From assembly GCA_052274345.1 (NCBI GenBank), contig DAVZGP010000013.1, positions 8,924 to 72,923 of the forward strand: a DNA stretch of 64,000 bases, read 5' to 3'. Within the stretch, counting starts at the first letter, position 1. The number at the start of each line of letters is the position of its first letter. A program made the translations under genes and the position numbers. The notes beneath the pieces are model-generated. The model saw nothing but the letters and a program-made list of their open reading frames with translations. It did no database searches and had not been told where the DNA came from. Source of the DNA: Clostridium_AD sp937920395 (GTDB lineage Bacteria; Bacillota; Clostridia; Clostridiales; Clostridiaceae). Positions 44,291 through 53,036 of the stretch are shown one piece after another.

Positions 44291-44535
44291 TTTTCTCCTA
44301 CCTCTTAAATAATCTTCTAATTTTTAGTTAAATTAAATAATCTACTTCTTGTATTTATATATTGATTATAACAGAATTGTTATATAAATAAAATTCCAGA
44401 TGTAAAATAAAGGTATCTGAATAATAAAACTCATTAAAACATATAACAAGTTAATATACTAATATTTTATAAACAAATACCAATTGTGTATCAAAACATA
44501 ATATAAAATAATATAATACTAAAAGGTGATGAAAT

Positions 44536-45027
44536 ATGAAAATTGTGATATTATCTGATACGCATGCAAAAAAACATAATGATAAACTTTTTAAATTAAT
44601 AGACAGTTTATTTAGAGAAGCCGATATGATTATTCATGCAGGTGATTATATTTCACCAAGTGTTGTATCGAAATTAAAAGAGCATCAGAACTTCGTTGGA
44701 GTATGGGGAAATAATGATAAACATTATATAAGAAGTATATTAAAAGAGAAAGAAATATTATCTATAGAAGGTTATAAAATCGGTTTATATCATGGTCATG
44801 GCACTAGTAAAAACACACTAACTACAGCATATGATAAATTTATTGATGATAAGGTAGATATAATAATCTTCGGACACACCCATCAACCACTTATATTAAC
44901 CAAAAATAAAGTGCTTATGATTAATCCCGGTTCACCCTCCTGCAAACGACGTGAGCCATGGTATTCTTATGTTATTTTAGAAATTGAAAATAAAAAAATA
45001 GATGTTCATTTAAAATTTTTCAACTGA
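44536..45027 (+). CDS. YfcE/MJ0936-type metallophosphoesterase
   Basis: The 163-residue protein has the calcineurin-like dimetal motifs SDTHAKKH, HAGDYIS, GNNDK, LYHGHG and FGHTHQP. This group is a manganese-dependent phosphodiesterase of unclear natural substrate. It is transcribed alone, divergent from the preceding gene. Confidence 0.85.
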   Translation: MKIVILSDTHAKKHNDKLFKLIDSLFREADMIIHAGDYISPSVVSKLKEHQNFVGVWGNNDKHYIRSILKEKEILSIEGYKIGLYHGHGTSKNTLTTAYDKFIDDKVDIIIFGHTHQPLILTKNKVLMINPGSPSCKRREPWYSYVILEIENKKIDVHLKFFN

Positions 45028-45061
45028 CATTATAAATATTACAAGTTTTAACTATAAAAAC

Positions 45062-45089
45062 AGCCCTACCAATGTAATTTGGTAGGGCT
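45062..45089. terminator. Terminator between the phosphoesterase and HMA-protein genes
   Basis: An 11-bp perfect stem with a TGTAAT loop (AGCCCTACCAA with its complement) lies between two convergent genes and can serve both. Confidence 0.75.
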
Positions 45090-45107
45090 ATCTTGTTTAT
45101 GATTATG

Positions 45108-45320
45108 TTAATCTTCTTCTACTTCTGTAACTTCATATCCTACTTCTTCAATAGCTTCTGTGATATCATTATCAGTTGTTTCATCCTCAAACTCTGCTAC
45201 TGCAAATTTTTCTTCTAAATCAACCTTTACTTTAGTAGCTCCGATATCAAGTAGTGCTTCCTTTACATGACTTACACAATGTGAACAGCTCATTCCATCA
45301 ATATATATTTTTTTCTTCAT
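45108..45320 (-). CDS. HMA-domain protein, second CopZ-like chaperone
   Basis: The 70-residue protein has DGMSCSHCVSHV and an acidic C-terminus (EVTEVEED). It is similar to CopZ at 27565-27777 (starting MKKKI with the same length and spacing) and is a probable paralogue, here without a transporter gene beside it. Copper or another soft metal is the likely ligand. The acidic tail may give it another partner. Confidence 0.85.
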   Translation of the reverse strand: MKKKIYIDGMSCSHCVSHVKEALLDIGATKVKVDLEEKFAVAEFEDETTDNDITEAIEEVGYEVTEVEED

Positions 45321-45586
45321 TTATAATTCCCCTTTCAATTCTTTAATTTACATTGTTATATATTTATACTTAAATTATAATTATATACTTATTAAGCTAA
45401 CATAAACTTATATTCGTCCCTAAATACCTTTTGTCTATATGCATTTAATAAATGTTTTTTCTTTTATTTTATTTTACTTGTTTTGTAATTTCAAACAAAT
45501 TGTAGCATGTTAATTGTCACTATACAAGTTTTTACATGATTTATTTATTTTATTATTAATATTAAAAATATATATTAAATAATCTT

Positions 45587-46792
45587 TTAATCAAACGCAC
45601 TAAGTACTCTATTTAATATACCATTTATATGAGCTATAGCTATACCAAAATTGGTAATAGGCAGGTCAACTATATTAGCTTTCTTTATTCTCGACATTAA
45701 CTGTTGTCTATTAAACATACATGCCCCACAATGAACTATTAGTTTATATTCACTCAAATCTTCTGGGAAACTACTACCCGCACAGACCGTTATATCTAGT
45801 TTCCCACCTACTTTATCATTAAGCCATTTGGGAAGTTTTTCTCTCCCTATATCGCCCTCGAGCGGGTGGTGAGTACATGCTTCTGCAATGAGTACCTTAT
45901 CTCCTGGTTTCAGCGTATCAATAGCTCTTGCCCCTTTAACTAAGGTATCTAAATCTCCCTTATACCTAGCCATAAGTATAGAGAACGAAGTAAGTGGTAC
46001 ATCTTTAGGGATAATAGCATTAACTTTTTTAAATACCTGTGAATCTGTAATCACCAAATCTGGTTTACCTTTTAGTGCAGCTAAAATATCGCCTAACTCA
46101 CTATCCTTTACAACAAGAGCCATAACATCATTATCAAGTAAGTCCCTTATAATTTGAACCTGCGGAAGTATTAATCTTCCTTTTGGCGCTTGAATATCTT
46201 GTGGTGCCACAACTAACACTATTGATTTTGGTTTTACTATGTCACCTACAATTGTATTTTTCTCGAAATCCCCTGGAGCAGCGTCCATAATTGCTTTTTT
46301 TAATTCATCAATATTTATTCTGTCTTTAGCACTAACCTTAACAAAATCTATGCCTATTATCTTTTGTATACCTTCAAGCTGAATTTTCCCTAATGTTACT
46401 ACATTTTCATCGATTTTATTTATAACTCCTACTATAGGAATTTTTCTATTTTTCAAATCTTCATACCACATTTCTTCAAATACTAAATCCTTCTCATTAC
46501 CATCTATAACCAAAAGAGCTAAATCTGTTTTATCCATAACTTCCTTAGTTTTCTTGATTCTAAGTTCACCTATTTCTCCATCATCATCAAGTCCTGCAGT
46601 ATCTATAATCACAACTGGTCCTATTGGAAGTAATTCCATTGCTTTATATACTGGATCCGTTGTGGTTCCTGCCAAACTAGAAACCAATGCAATATCCTGA
46701 TTTGTTAGTGCATTAATTAAACTTGATTTTCCTACATTTCTTTTCCCAAATATAGCTATATGAAGTCTATTAGAATTTGGTGTTTGCTGCAT
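45587..46792 (-). CDS. hydF: [FeFe]-hydrogenase maturation GTPase HydF
   Basis: The 401-residue protein has an N-terminal GTPase domain (GKRNVGKSSLINAL, VSSLAGTTTDPV, IDTAGLDD, NKID), a dimerisation domain, and the Fe-S cluster domain with EACTHHPLEGD and VHCGACMFNRQQ. HydF is the scaffold on which the 2Fe subcluster of the H-cluster is assembled before insertion into hydrogenase. HydE and HydG are not in this window. Its presence implies an H2-evolving metabolism. Confidence 0.95.
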   Translation of the reverse strand: MQQTPNSNRLHIAIFGKRNVGKSSLINALTNQDIALVSSLAGTTTDPVYKAMELLPIGPVVIIDTAGLDDDGEIGELRIKKTKEVMDKTDLALLVIDGNEKDLVFEEMWYEDLKNRKIPIVGVINKIDENVVTLGKIQLEGIQKIIGIDFVKVSAKDRINIDELKKAIMDAAPGDFEKNTIVGDIVKPKSIVLVVAPQDIQAPKGRLILPQVQIIRDLLDNDVMALVVKDSELGDILAALKGKPDLVITDSQVFKKVNAIIPKDVPLTSFSILMARYKGDLDTLVKGARAIDTLKPGDKVLIAEACTHHPLEGDIGREKLPKWLNDKVGGKLDITVCAGSSFPEDLSEYKLIVHCGACMFNRQQLMSRIKKANIVDLPITNFGIAIAHINGILNRVLSAFD

Positions 46793-46993
46793 ACTATCTG
46801 CCTCCTCTTTCTTCTTTTAAAATTGGTTTTATTTTTCTATACAATCATAAAATTCTAGATTTATTATATATCGTAATTATATAAAATTCAACTTTAAATT
46901 TCTTGTTTAAATTTTGGTTTTAATAATATACTGTTTTAATAGATTCTTCTTTGGGCATACTAATATCAACAAAAACTAAAGGTGAGTGATAAT

Positions 46994-47764
46994 ATGGCGT
47001 TTAGGAAAAAAAATATTTTTATAATTTTTACAACCACTATTATTTGTTTTTTATTAATATACAGTTCTTATGTTAATAAATCTCAAAAAAGCAGCCAAAC
47101 TTTTAGACCTTCAATTACTTCCTTTAAGGATGGAGGTTACCAACATGTTTCTAAATTTGTCTATTTAACTTTTGACGATGGTCCTACCTACGTTATTACA
47201 GATGCACTATTAGATGTATTAAAAACCGAAAAAGTAAAAGCTACTTTTTTTATAGTAGGAAAAGAAATTGAAGGAAAAGAATCTATCCTCAAGAGAATCT
47301 ATACCGAAGGTCATAGCATAGGTCTTCATACTTATAGTCATAATTTTAAAAAGATATATAGAAGCACAGATGAATTTATTGACGAAATGGAAAAAACCTC
47401 GAGCAAGATCCAAGAAATCACAGGCTCTACTTCTAAGATTATTAGGTTTCCTGGTGGCAGTTCAAAACGATTAAATTCTCTTACTTTAGAAAACCTTCAT
47501 AAAAATGGCTTTAAAATATATGATTGGAATGTAGATGCACTTGATGGTGTCAACCCAAACTTAAGCGTATCACAACTTATTAAAAACACAAAAAAAATCA
47601 GAGGTAATGAAAATACAGCTATAATCCTTATGCATTGTAATTCAAATAATAAAAACACAGTAAAAGCACTACCCGGTATTATAAAGTATTATCTTGATTT
47701 AGGTTATGAATTTAAAGCCATAACTAAAGATACACCTGAGTATTATTATAAATTTAAGAATTAA
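46994..47764 (+). CDS. Polysaccharide deacetylase (NodB homology)
   Basis: The protein of about 256 residues has an N-terminal signal anchor (IFIIFTTTIICFLLIYSSYV) and a NodB domain with catalytic motifs TFDDGP, HTYSHN, RFPGGSSKR, DWNVDALDG and ILMHC. It probably removes N-acetyl groups from peptidoglycan. The ATG at 46994 was preferred because AAAGGTG lies 9 bases upstream. A terminator follows at 47769. Confidence 0.88.
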   Translation: MAFRKKNIFIIFTTTIICFLLIYSSYVNKSQKSSQTFRPSITSFKDGGYQHVSKFVYLTFDDGPTYVITDALLDVLKTEKVKATFFIVGKEIEGKESILKRIYTEGHSIGLHTYSHNFKKIYRSTDEFIDEMEKTSSKIQEITGSTSKIIRFPGGSSKRLNSLTLENLHKNGFKIYDWNVDALDGVNPNLSVSQLIKNTKKIRGNENTAIILMHCNSNNKNTVKALPGIIKYYLDLGYEFKAITKDTPEYYYKFKN

Positions 47765-47768
47765 AAAA

Positions 47769-47795
47769 AGCCTCACTTTTAGGTGAGGTTTCTTA
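47769..47795 (+). terminator. Terminator after polysaccharide deacetylase
   Basis: AGCCTCAC pairs with GTGAGGTT (one G-U) around TTTTAG, followed by TCTTAAT. The T-tract is modest. Confidence 0.6.
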
Positions 47796-47829
47796 ATATA
47801 ATTGCATTAAAAATATATTACTTGCATTA

Positions 47830-48348
47830 TTATTGCTTTTTAAATTTAAACTTGCTTACCATTAAATATGATAACAAAATTACTAAAAACACTGTAGGCC
47901 CTAAATTTGATGCTCTATTAAACATGAAGAATGCATACAATGCTAAAAATGTACCTGTAACAGTGATCGGAATTCCTGAGAAGACGCCATCAAAATCTGT
48001 AATATTGTATTTTGCGAGTCTATATGCCCCCGCTACTGGAAATACTAAAACCATTAAATATCCAATTGGTCCAAGCCCTGCAAAATTATAAATACTAAAT
48101 ATTAATATGGAAGGTGCAACACCAAAAGATACTAAATCACATAATGAATCTAATTCTTTTCCAAGCTCACCATCCACATTTAAAAACCTAGCTATTTTTC
48201 CATCATATCTATCAAATATTCCTGCTAAAAGAATAAATATCGCTGCTAATTTATAATTGCTGTCAAAACTCATAAGTATAGACAAAATACCACAAGACAT
48301 ATTGCTTAAGGTGAAAATGTTAGGCACTGCATTCTTTATTTTTACCAT
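47830..48348 (-). CDS. pssA: CDP-diacylglycerol-serine O-phosphatidyltransferase
   Basis: The 172-residue membrane protein makes phosphatidylserine, the precursor of phosphatidylethanolamine. The CDP-alcohol phosphotransferase motif DGxxAR(x8)GxxxDxxxD is complete starting at DGKIAR. The N-terminal NIFTLSNMSCG is typical of PssA. It has about six helices. GGAG lies 8 bases before the ATG. Two 11-bp direct repeats upstream may be a regulator site. Confidence 0.92.
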   Translation of the reverse strand: MVKIKNAVPNIFTLSNMSCGILSILMSFDSNYKLAAIFILLAGIFDRYDGKIARFLNVDGELGKELDSLCDLVSFGVAPSILIFSIYNFAGLGPIGYLMVLVFPVAGAYRLAKYNITDFDGVFSGIPITVTGTFLALYAFFMFNRASNLGPTVFLVILLSYLMVSKFKFKKQ

Positions 48349-48426
48349 CTATATCACTCCTATCATTATATAAGTATAACATAATGCTCGCGGTTATTCC
48401 TTAGTATTATATAACATTATTATTAA

Positions 48427-48448
48427 ATTATCCTTAAATTATCCTTAA
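48427..48448. repeat. Two 11-bp direct repeats upstream of pssA
   Basis: ATTATCCTTAA is repeated exactly twice in tandem, 80-100 bp before pssA. Tandem 11-bp repeats are typical of OmpR/PhoP-type sites. Confidence 0.45.
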
Positions 48449-48470
48449 ATTTTATTTTAAAAAATAAAAA

Positions 48471-48495
48471 AAGAACCAGCATATCGCTGGTCCTG
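48471..48495 (-). terminator. Terminator after thiolase
   Basis: GGACCAGC pairs with GCTGGTTC on the minus strand, followed by TTTTTTTATTTT. Confidence 0.8.
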
Positions 48496-48504
48496 TTTTA
48501 TTTT

Positions 48505-49686
48505 CTATTTTCTTTCAACAATAATTGCTGTTCCTTGACCGCCACCTATACATAATGTAGCAAGTCCAGTTTTAGAACCTCTTTTTATCATTTCATATAT
48601 TAATGTAATAAGTATTCTTCCACCTGAAGCTCCAACTGGATGACCTAGTGCAATAGCTCCACCATTTACATTTACTATTTCTGGATTTAATCCTAAATCT
48701 TTAGCTACTGCTAATGATTGAGAAGCAAATGCTTCATTAGCTTCTATTAAGTCTAAATCAGCTACTGTAAGTCCTGCTTTTTCTAATGCTTTTTTACTTG
48801 CTGGAACTGGACCGTATCCCATTATCTTTGGATCTACTCCTGCTGATGCATAAGATTTAATTGAAACTAATGGTTTAAGTCCTAATTGATCTGCTTTGTC
48901 TTTTGACATAACTATAAACATAACAGAACCATCGTTTATTCCTGATGCATTACCTGCAGTTACTGTACCACCCTTTTTAAATGCTGGTTTTAATTTAGTT
49001 AATTTATCCATAGTTATTCCAAATCTAGGACCTTCATCTGTATCAAATGTTATTGGGTCACCTTTTCTTTGAGGAATTACTACTGGAACGATCTCATCTT
49101 TAAATTTGCCTGCTTTTATTGCTGCTTCAGCTTTATGTTGGCTTTTTAAAGAAAATTCATCTTGTTGTTCTCTAGTGATATTAAATTTTTCTGCAATATT
49201 TTCTGCAGTTATTCCCATATGGTAGTCGTTAAATGCATCCCAAAGAGAGTCTTTAATCATAGCATCTACTACTTTACCGTCTCCCATTCTTTTACCCCAT
49301 CTTTCGTTTGGAAGTACATATGGAGCATTACTCATACTTTCAGTTCCACCAGCTAAAACTACTTCTGCATCTCCACACATTATAATCTGTGCTGCCATAC
49401 TTACTGCTCTTAGTCCTGAACCACATACTTTATTTATTGTTAATGCAGATGATGATTCATCTAGTCCTGCATTTATAGCTATTTGTCTTGCAATATTTTG
49501 TCCAAGTCCTGCTTGAATTACGTTACCAATAATAGCTTCTTCTACTATTTCTGGTTTAATCCCAGCTCTTTTTATAGCTTCTTTAGCCACAATAGTTCCC
49601 ATCTCTACAGCTGATACTTTTGATAATCCTCCACCAAAAGTTCCTATTGCTGTTCTTGCTGCTCCTACAATTACTACTTCTCTCAT
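48505..49686 (-). CDS. thlA: Acetyl-CoA acetyltransferase (thiolase)
   Basis: This 393-residue enzyme condenses two acetyl-CoA to acetoacetyl-CoA, the first step of butyrate/butanol formation. Catalytic residues are in NKVCGSGLRAV (nucleophile Cys), NEAFASQ, GHPVGASGGRI (His) and CIGGGQG (Cys). The gene has a sigma-54-type promoter (49776-49793), and the enhancer-binding protein gene lies directly upstream on the same strand. This suggests that flux into C4 acids is regulated here by a sigma-54 activator. Confidence 0.96.
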   Translation of the reverse strand: MREVVIVGAARTAIGTFGGGLSKVSAVEMGTIVAKEAIKRAGIKPEIVEEAIIGNVIQAGLGQNIARQIAINAGLDESSSALTINKVCGSGLRAVSMAAQIIMCGDAEVVLAGGTESMSNAPYVLPNERWGKRMGDGKVVDAMIKDSLWDAFNDYHMGITAENIAEKFNITREQQDEFSLKSQHKAEAAIKAGKFKDEIVPVVIPQRKGDPITFDTDEGPRFGITMDKLTKLKPAFKKGGTVTAGNASGINDGSVMFIVMSKDKADQLGLKPLVSIKSYASAGVDPKIMGYGPVPASKKALEKAGLTVADLDLIEANEAFASQSLAVAKDLGLNPEIVNVNGGAIALGHPVGASGGRILITLIYEMIKRGSKTGLATLCIGGGQGTAIIVERK

Positions 49687-49775
49687 ATGTAACCCTCCAT
49701 TAATTTATTTATCTAACTTATTATTAACATATAATAGGAATTTATAACATAATTATTTTTTCCTATATATAATAC

Positions 49776-49793
49776 TAGCAATTTTCATGCCAA
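49776..49793 (-). promoter_or_regulatory. Sigma-54 (-24/-12) promoter of thlA
   Basis: On the minus strand TTGGCATGAAAATTGCTA fits the consensus TTGGCAC-N5-TTGC with the invariant GG and GC exactly 12 bases apart. It lies 90-107 bp before the thlA start. No other good sigma-54 site was seen in this gap. Confidence 0.8.
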
Positions 49794-49863
49794 GTTGTAA
49801 ATCCCTCGCAAACCTCACTATAGCAACTTACTTCTTTATAACAAAATTAAATGTAGCTCGTAA

Positions 49864-49880
49864 TGTAAACTTAGTTTACA
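49864..49880. promoter_or_regulatory. Upstream activator site 1 for thlA
   Basis: TGTAAACTTAGTTTACA is a perfect palindrome with 7-bp arms, about 70-90 bp upstream of the -24 element. This is the usual place for an enhancer-binding protein site. Confidence 0.65.
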
Positions 49881-50046
49881 CTAATATTTCTATAAGTTTA
49901 TCTTTTTTAAGCTTGTTAATATTATAACCTATTTGTTAAAAAAATCACTTAAAGTATTTTCAATGTATTGATATAACTATACATTTAATTTTCTCTATGA
50001 TTTCCACTTACAATACTATAGGTGTTTTTCATAAAAAAATAGCACG

Positions 50047-50063
50047 TGTAAACATAGTTTTCA
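50047..50063. promoter_or_regulatory. Upstream activator site 2 for thlA
   Basis: TGTAAACATAGTTTTCA matches site 1 at 15 of 17 positions, with one arm mismatch. It lies in the gap after the activator gene and overlaps an imperfect terminator hairpin with a T-run on the minus strand (50034-50075). Confidence 0.5.
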
Positions 50064-50069
50064 TGTGTA

Positions 50070-51782
50070 CTATTGTAGATTTGTCGGTTTTGTCAAATTA
50101 TATCGGTTTAATTTTTTATATAAACCTGCCCTACTAAGCCCCAATATTTTTGCTGCTTCTTTTTTATTTCCAATAGTATCCTTTAAACATTCAATGATAA
50201 TGTCTTTTTCAATCCTTTCAACAACATCTTTCAAGTAATTGTTTTCTAATGAATACTTCTTAATTTTACTCTTAATTATTTTTTCTGGCAAATGCTTTGG
50301 CATTATATAAATATCATCATCAAGCAAATTAACGGCTCTTTCTATTACATTCTCAAGTTGCCTTATGTTCCCAGGCCAACTATAAGCTTTTAAAAAATCT
50401 ATTGCTTCCCTAGAAATACCTTCGGCTTTAACGTTATATTTTTTACATATTTTTATCATGAGCTTACTTGCCAATTCCTCAATATCTTCGCTCCTCTCCC
50501 TTAATGCTGGTAATCTTAAATGCATAACATCTAATCTATAATACAAATCTTCTCGAAATTTTCCATCATTAATTAACTGTTCTAACGATTTATTGGTAGA
50601 CGCTATAATTCTTACATCAACTTTAATAGCATCATTTCCACCTACCTTAACAAGTTCCTTCTCTTGAATAACTCTTAAAAGTTTAACCTGCATATTCATA
50701 GGCATATCCCCAATTTCATCTAATAGAATCGTGCCACCATTTGCATATTCAAACTTACCTTTTCTGCCTGATTTTTTTGCCCCAGTAAACGCTCCTTCTT
50801 CATAACCAAACATTTCTGACTCAAAAAGCTCTGCTGGAATAGCTCCACAATTAATTTTTACAAAAGGCTTTAAACTTCTTTTACTAGCATTATGAATAGA
50901 ATGTGCAAAAAGTTCTTTACCCGTCCCACTTTCTCCAGTAATTAGGACGTTCGAATCTACCTTAGCTACTCTTTTAGCAAGGCCCATTACCTCCTGGCTT
51001 TTATCACTGCTTCCTATAATATTGTTAAAAGTATATATTGCCTTAGGGTCTGTACTTAATTCATTTTTATAGCCTTCCGCTTCTTTATCCAAAAGACATA
51101 ATTTGTTACTAAGCATTTTAAAATCATTTAAATCCTTAAACATTACTTTCCCAATTGCGCCAACAACTTCACCATCTTTTATTATAGGAACTCTCATAGA
51201 AATCATCTTATGACCATTTGCTTCTTGAATTTCACCAAATTTTTTTTCGCCGGTCCTTGCCACTATATGTAGTTTTGTGTTTTCAATAACTTCAGTTACA
51301 TGTTTTCCCTCAGGATTTTCGCAATTAATAAATCTTTTATATTCATCGCTCATCATAGTTATTATCCCATTCTCATCCACTACAACTATGCATTCATTTA
51401 CAGTATTTAATATTGTATTTAATATTTCTTCATTTACCATTTTTTCATTTTTCACGTCTATTAATGGATTATTTTGAACTTCTTCATGAAAAACCTCAAA
51501 TGCACCTATAACCTCACCACATTGAGTTATTAATTTACGTGTTACAATAAATTTACCTTCTTTTTTGTTAACCTCAGCCTCTCCATTTTCAATAATACTT
51601 ATTAATTTACTAGAAGAAAGTATATCTAAAATATATTCTCCTATGCTATTATCTGCATCAATTTCAAACAATCTTTCAGCAGCATTATTGATTATCTGAA
51701 TAATACCTCTTTTATCTATAACTACAATACCTTCATTAATATTGCTCATAACCTCGTTATAGTAATCCTTAATTATATCCAT
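50070..51782 (-). CDS. Sigma-54-dependent PAS-AAA-Fis transcriptional activator
   Basis: The 570-residue protein has two PAS domains (about 1-110 and 120-215), an AAA+ domain (about 255-485) with Walker A GESGTGKELFAHSIH, the sigma-54-contacting loop GAFTGA, Walker B GGTILLDEIGD and an arginine finger region, and a Fis-type HTH (EAAKILGLSRAGLYKKL) at the C-terminus. It is the likely activator of the thlA promoter, with the TGTAAAC palindromes as sites. The PAS ligand is unknown; a short-chain acid or CoA-linked signal would fit. Confidence 0.92.
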   Translation of the reverse strand: MDIIKDYYNEVMSNINEGIVVIDKRGIIQIINNAAERLFEIDADNSIGEYILDILSSSKLISIIENGEAEVNKKEGKFIVTRKLITQCGEVIGAFEVFHEEVQNNPLIDVKNEKMVNEEILNTILNTVNECIVVVDENGIITMMSDEYKRFINCENPEGKHVTEVIENTKLHIVARTGEKKFGEIQEANGHKMISMRVPIIKDGEVVGAIGKVMFKDLNDFKMLSNKLCLLDKEAEGYKNELSTDPKAIYTFNNIIGSSDKSQEVMGLAKRVAKVDSNVLITGESGTGKELFAHSIHNASKRSLKPFVKINCGAIPAELFESEMFGYEEGAFTGAKKSGRKGKFEYANGGTILLDEIGDMPMNMQVKLLRVIQEKELVKVGGNDAIKVDVRIIASTNKSLEQLINDGKFREDLYYRLDVMHLRLPALRERSEDIEELASKLMIKICKKYNVKAEGISREAIDFLKAYSWPGNIRQLENVIERAVNLLDDDIYIMPKHLPEKIIKSKIKKYSLENNYLKDVVERIEKDIIIECLKDTIGNKKEAAKILGLSRAGLYKKLNRYNLTKPTNLQ

Positions 51783-51867
51783 TTGTCACCTTCCTAAAGT
51801 CTTATAACTCAATTATAAAGTTGATAGTTTTTTTTTTCAAGATATACTGATGATTAATTCATTTATT

Positions 51868-52674
51868 CTACTGTAATTGCATTAACTTATCAGCCACCAT
51901 TACTATGAATTCTAAATTTGCAGGCCTATCCTTTTTATAACTAGTAGTATATCCAAAGATTTTATTAATATTTTGGACTTGGCTATTTCTCCATGTAACA
52001 TCTATTGCATAATTCATCGCTCTTTCAACCCTGCCCGAAGTGGTATTAAACTTTTTACCTACTAATGGATACAATTCCTTTTTAACCGATGATGAATGTT
52101 CACTATCAGTTATTAATATATTTATTGCTTCTTTTAAATACATATAGCCTTTTATATTACCCGGCACCCCAATTTCATTTATAATATTAGTGATTTGAGT
52201 AGTAATAGTATTTTTTTGATTTTTATTTTCAGTATTTATTTTGCCATTATCCTTATCAGTAATTATTCTTTTTAGTTCTTTATTACATATGGTATTATCT
52301 ACTATCTCTCTTATTTTTTTAATAAATAATTTCATGTCAAAAGGTTTTACAATATAATAATCTGCTCCAAGTGATATAGCCCTTTTAGTTGTTACTTCGC
52401 TCCCAACTGCAGATAAAACTATTATATGAGGTTTTGTTTTTAACTTCATTTTATTTAGCCTCTCTAGTACTCCCAAGCCATCAATAAAAGGCATGATTAT
52501 ATCAAGTATTACTAAATCAGGTTGTTTTTCTTTAATTAATTTTATAGCCTGTACTCCATCCTTTGCAATTCCAGTAACAATAATACCTTTCTGATAAAAC
52601 AGATACTCATTAAGGATATCACAAAATTCATCATTATCATCCGCAATAATGACTCTTATGTTTGACTCTTCCAT
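51868..52674 (-). CDS. spo0A: Spo0A-family response regulator with altered recognition helix
   Basis: The 268-residue protein has a receiver domain (ADDNDEFCDIL, LVILDIIMPFIDGLG, YYIVKPFD) and a C-terminal Spo0A DNA-binding domain (IGVPGNIKGYMYLKEAIN, RPANLEFIVMVADKL). The recognition helix differs from the usual SRVERAIRHAIEVAW: it reads GRVERAMNYAIDVTW. spoIVB, which normally precedes spo0A, is not adjacent. It may be a paralogue rather than the master regulator. AAAGGAG precedes the ATG. Two Spo0A boxes lie upstream. It is followed by the sigma-54 activator gene after 85 bp. Confidence 0.85.
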   Translation of the reverse strand: MEESNIRVIIADDNDEFCDILNEYLFYQKGIIVTGIAKDGVQAIKLIKEKQPDLVILDIIMPFIDGLGVLERLNKMKLKTKPHIIVLSAVGSEVTTKRAISLGADYYIVKPFDMKLFIKKIREIVDNTICNKELKRIITDKDNGKINTENKNQKNTITTQITNIINEIGVPGNIKGYMYLKEAINILITDSEHSSSVKKELYPLVGKKFNTTSGRVERAMNYAIDVTWRNSQVQNINKIFGYTTSYKKDRPANLEFIVMVADKLMQLQ

Positions 52675-52763
52675 ATTTGCAATCTCCTTTACATATTGAT
52701 TTTATACCAATATTATATATATTCTACAAAAGATTGTAAAATCCTCTATTTTTCTAAAAATAT

Positions 52764-52770
52764 TGTCGAA
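52764..52770 (+). promoter_or_regulatory. Spo0A box 1
   Basis: TGTCGAA, the exact 0A box core, lies about 90 bp before the Spo0A-family gene. Confidence 0.5.
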
Positions 52771-52847
52771 ATAAATACTATAAAAGCCTTATATAAATAT
52801 TTTTTATTACTAATTTTAAGCTTTTAATAATTATTATTGATTGTATA

Positions 52848-52854
52848 TGTCGAA
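52848..52854 (+). promoter_or_regulatory. Spo0A box 2
   Basis: A second TGTCGAA in the same orientation, 84 bp from the first, is in the 362-bp divergent gap 52675-53036. Nothing else in this AT-rich gap is recognisable. Confidence 0.5.
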
Positions 52855-53036
52855 TTTTGTGTTATGAGTGAAAAATATTATTTATTATTAAAATAATGTT
52901 ATAACATTTATATATATGTTTAAAAATATTGTTTAAATTTTTATGATATACTGTTTAAAATACATTTATAGAATTATATAAAAAATTTAAATGGTAGATA
53001 TAAAACACTATTCTATTATTTGGGGGAGGTATTACC

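Noticed and set aside
47783..48091. 102-residue plus-strand reading frame
   Set aside because: It lies inside the minus-strand pssA gene, which has an intact family motif; this is a shadow frame.
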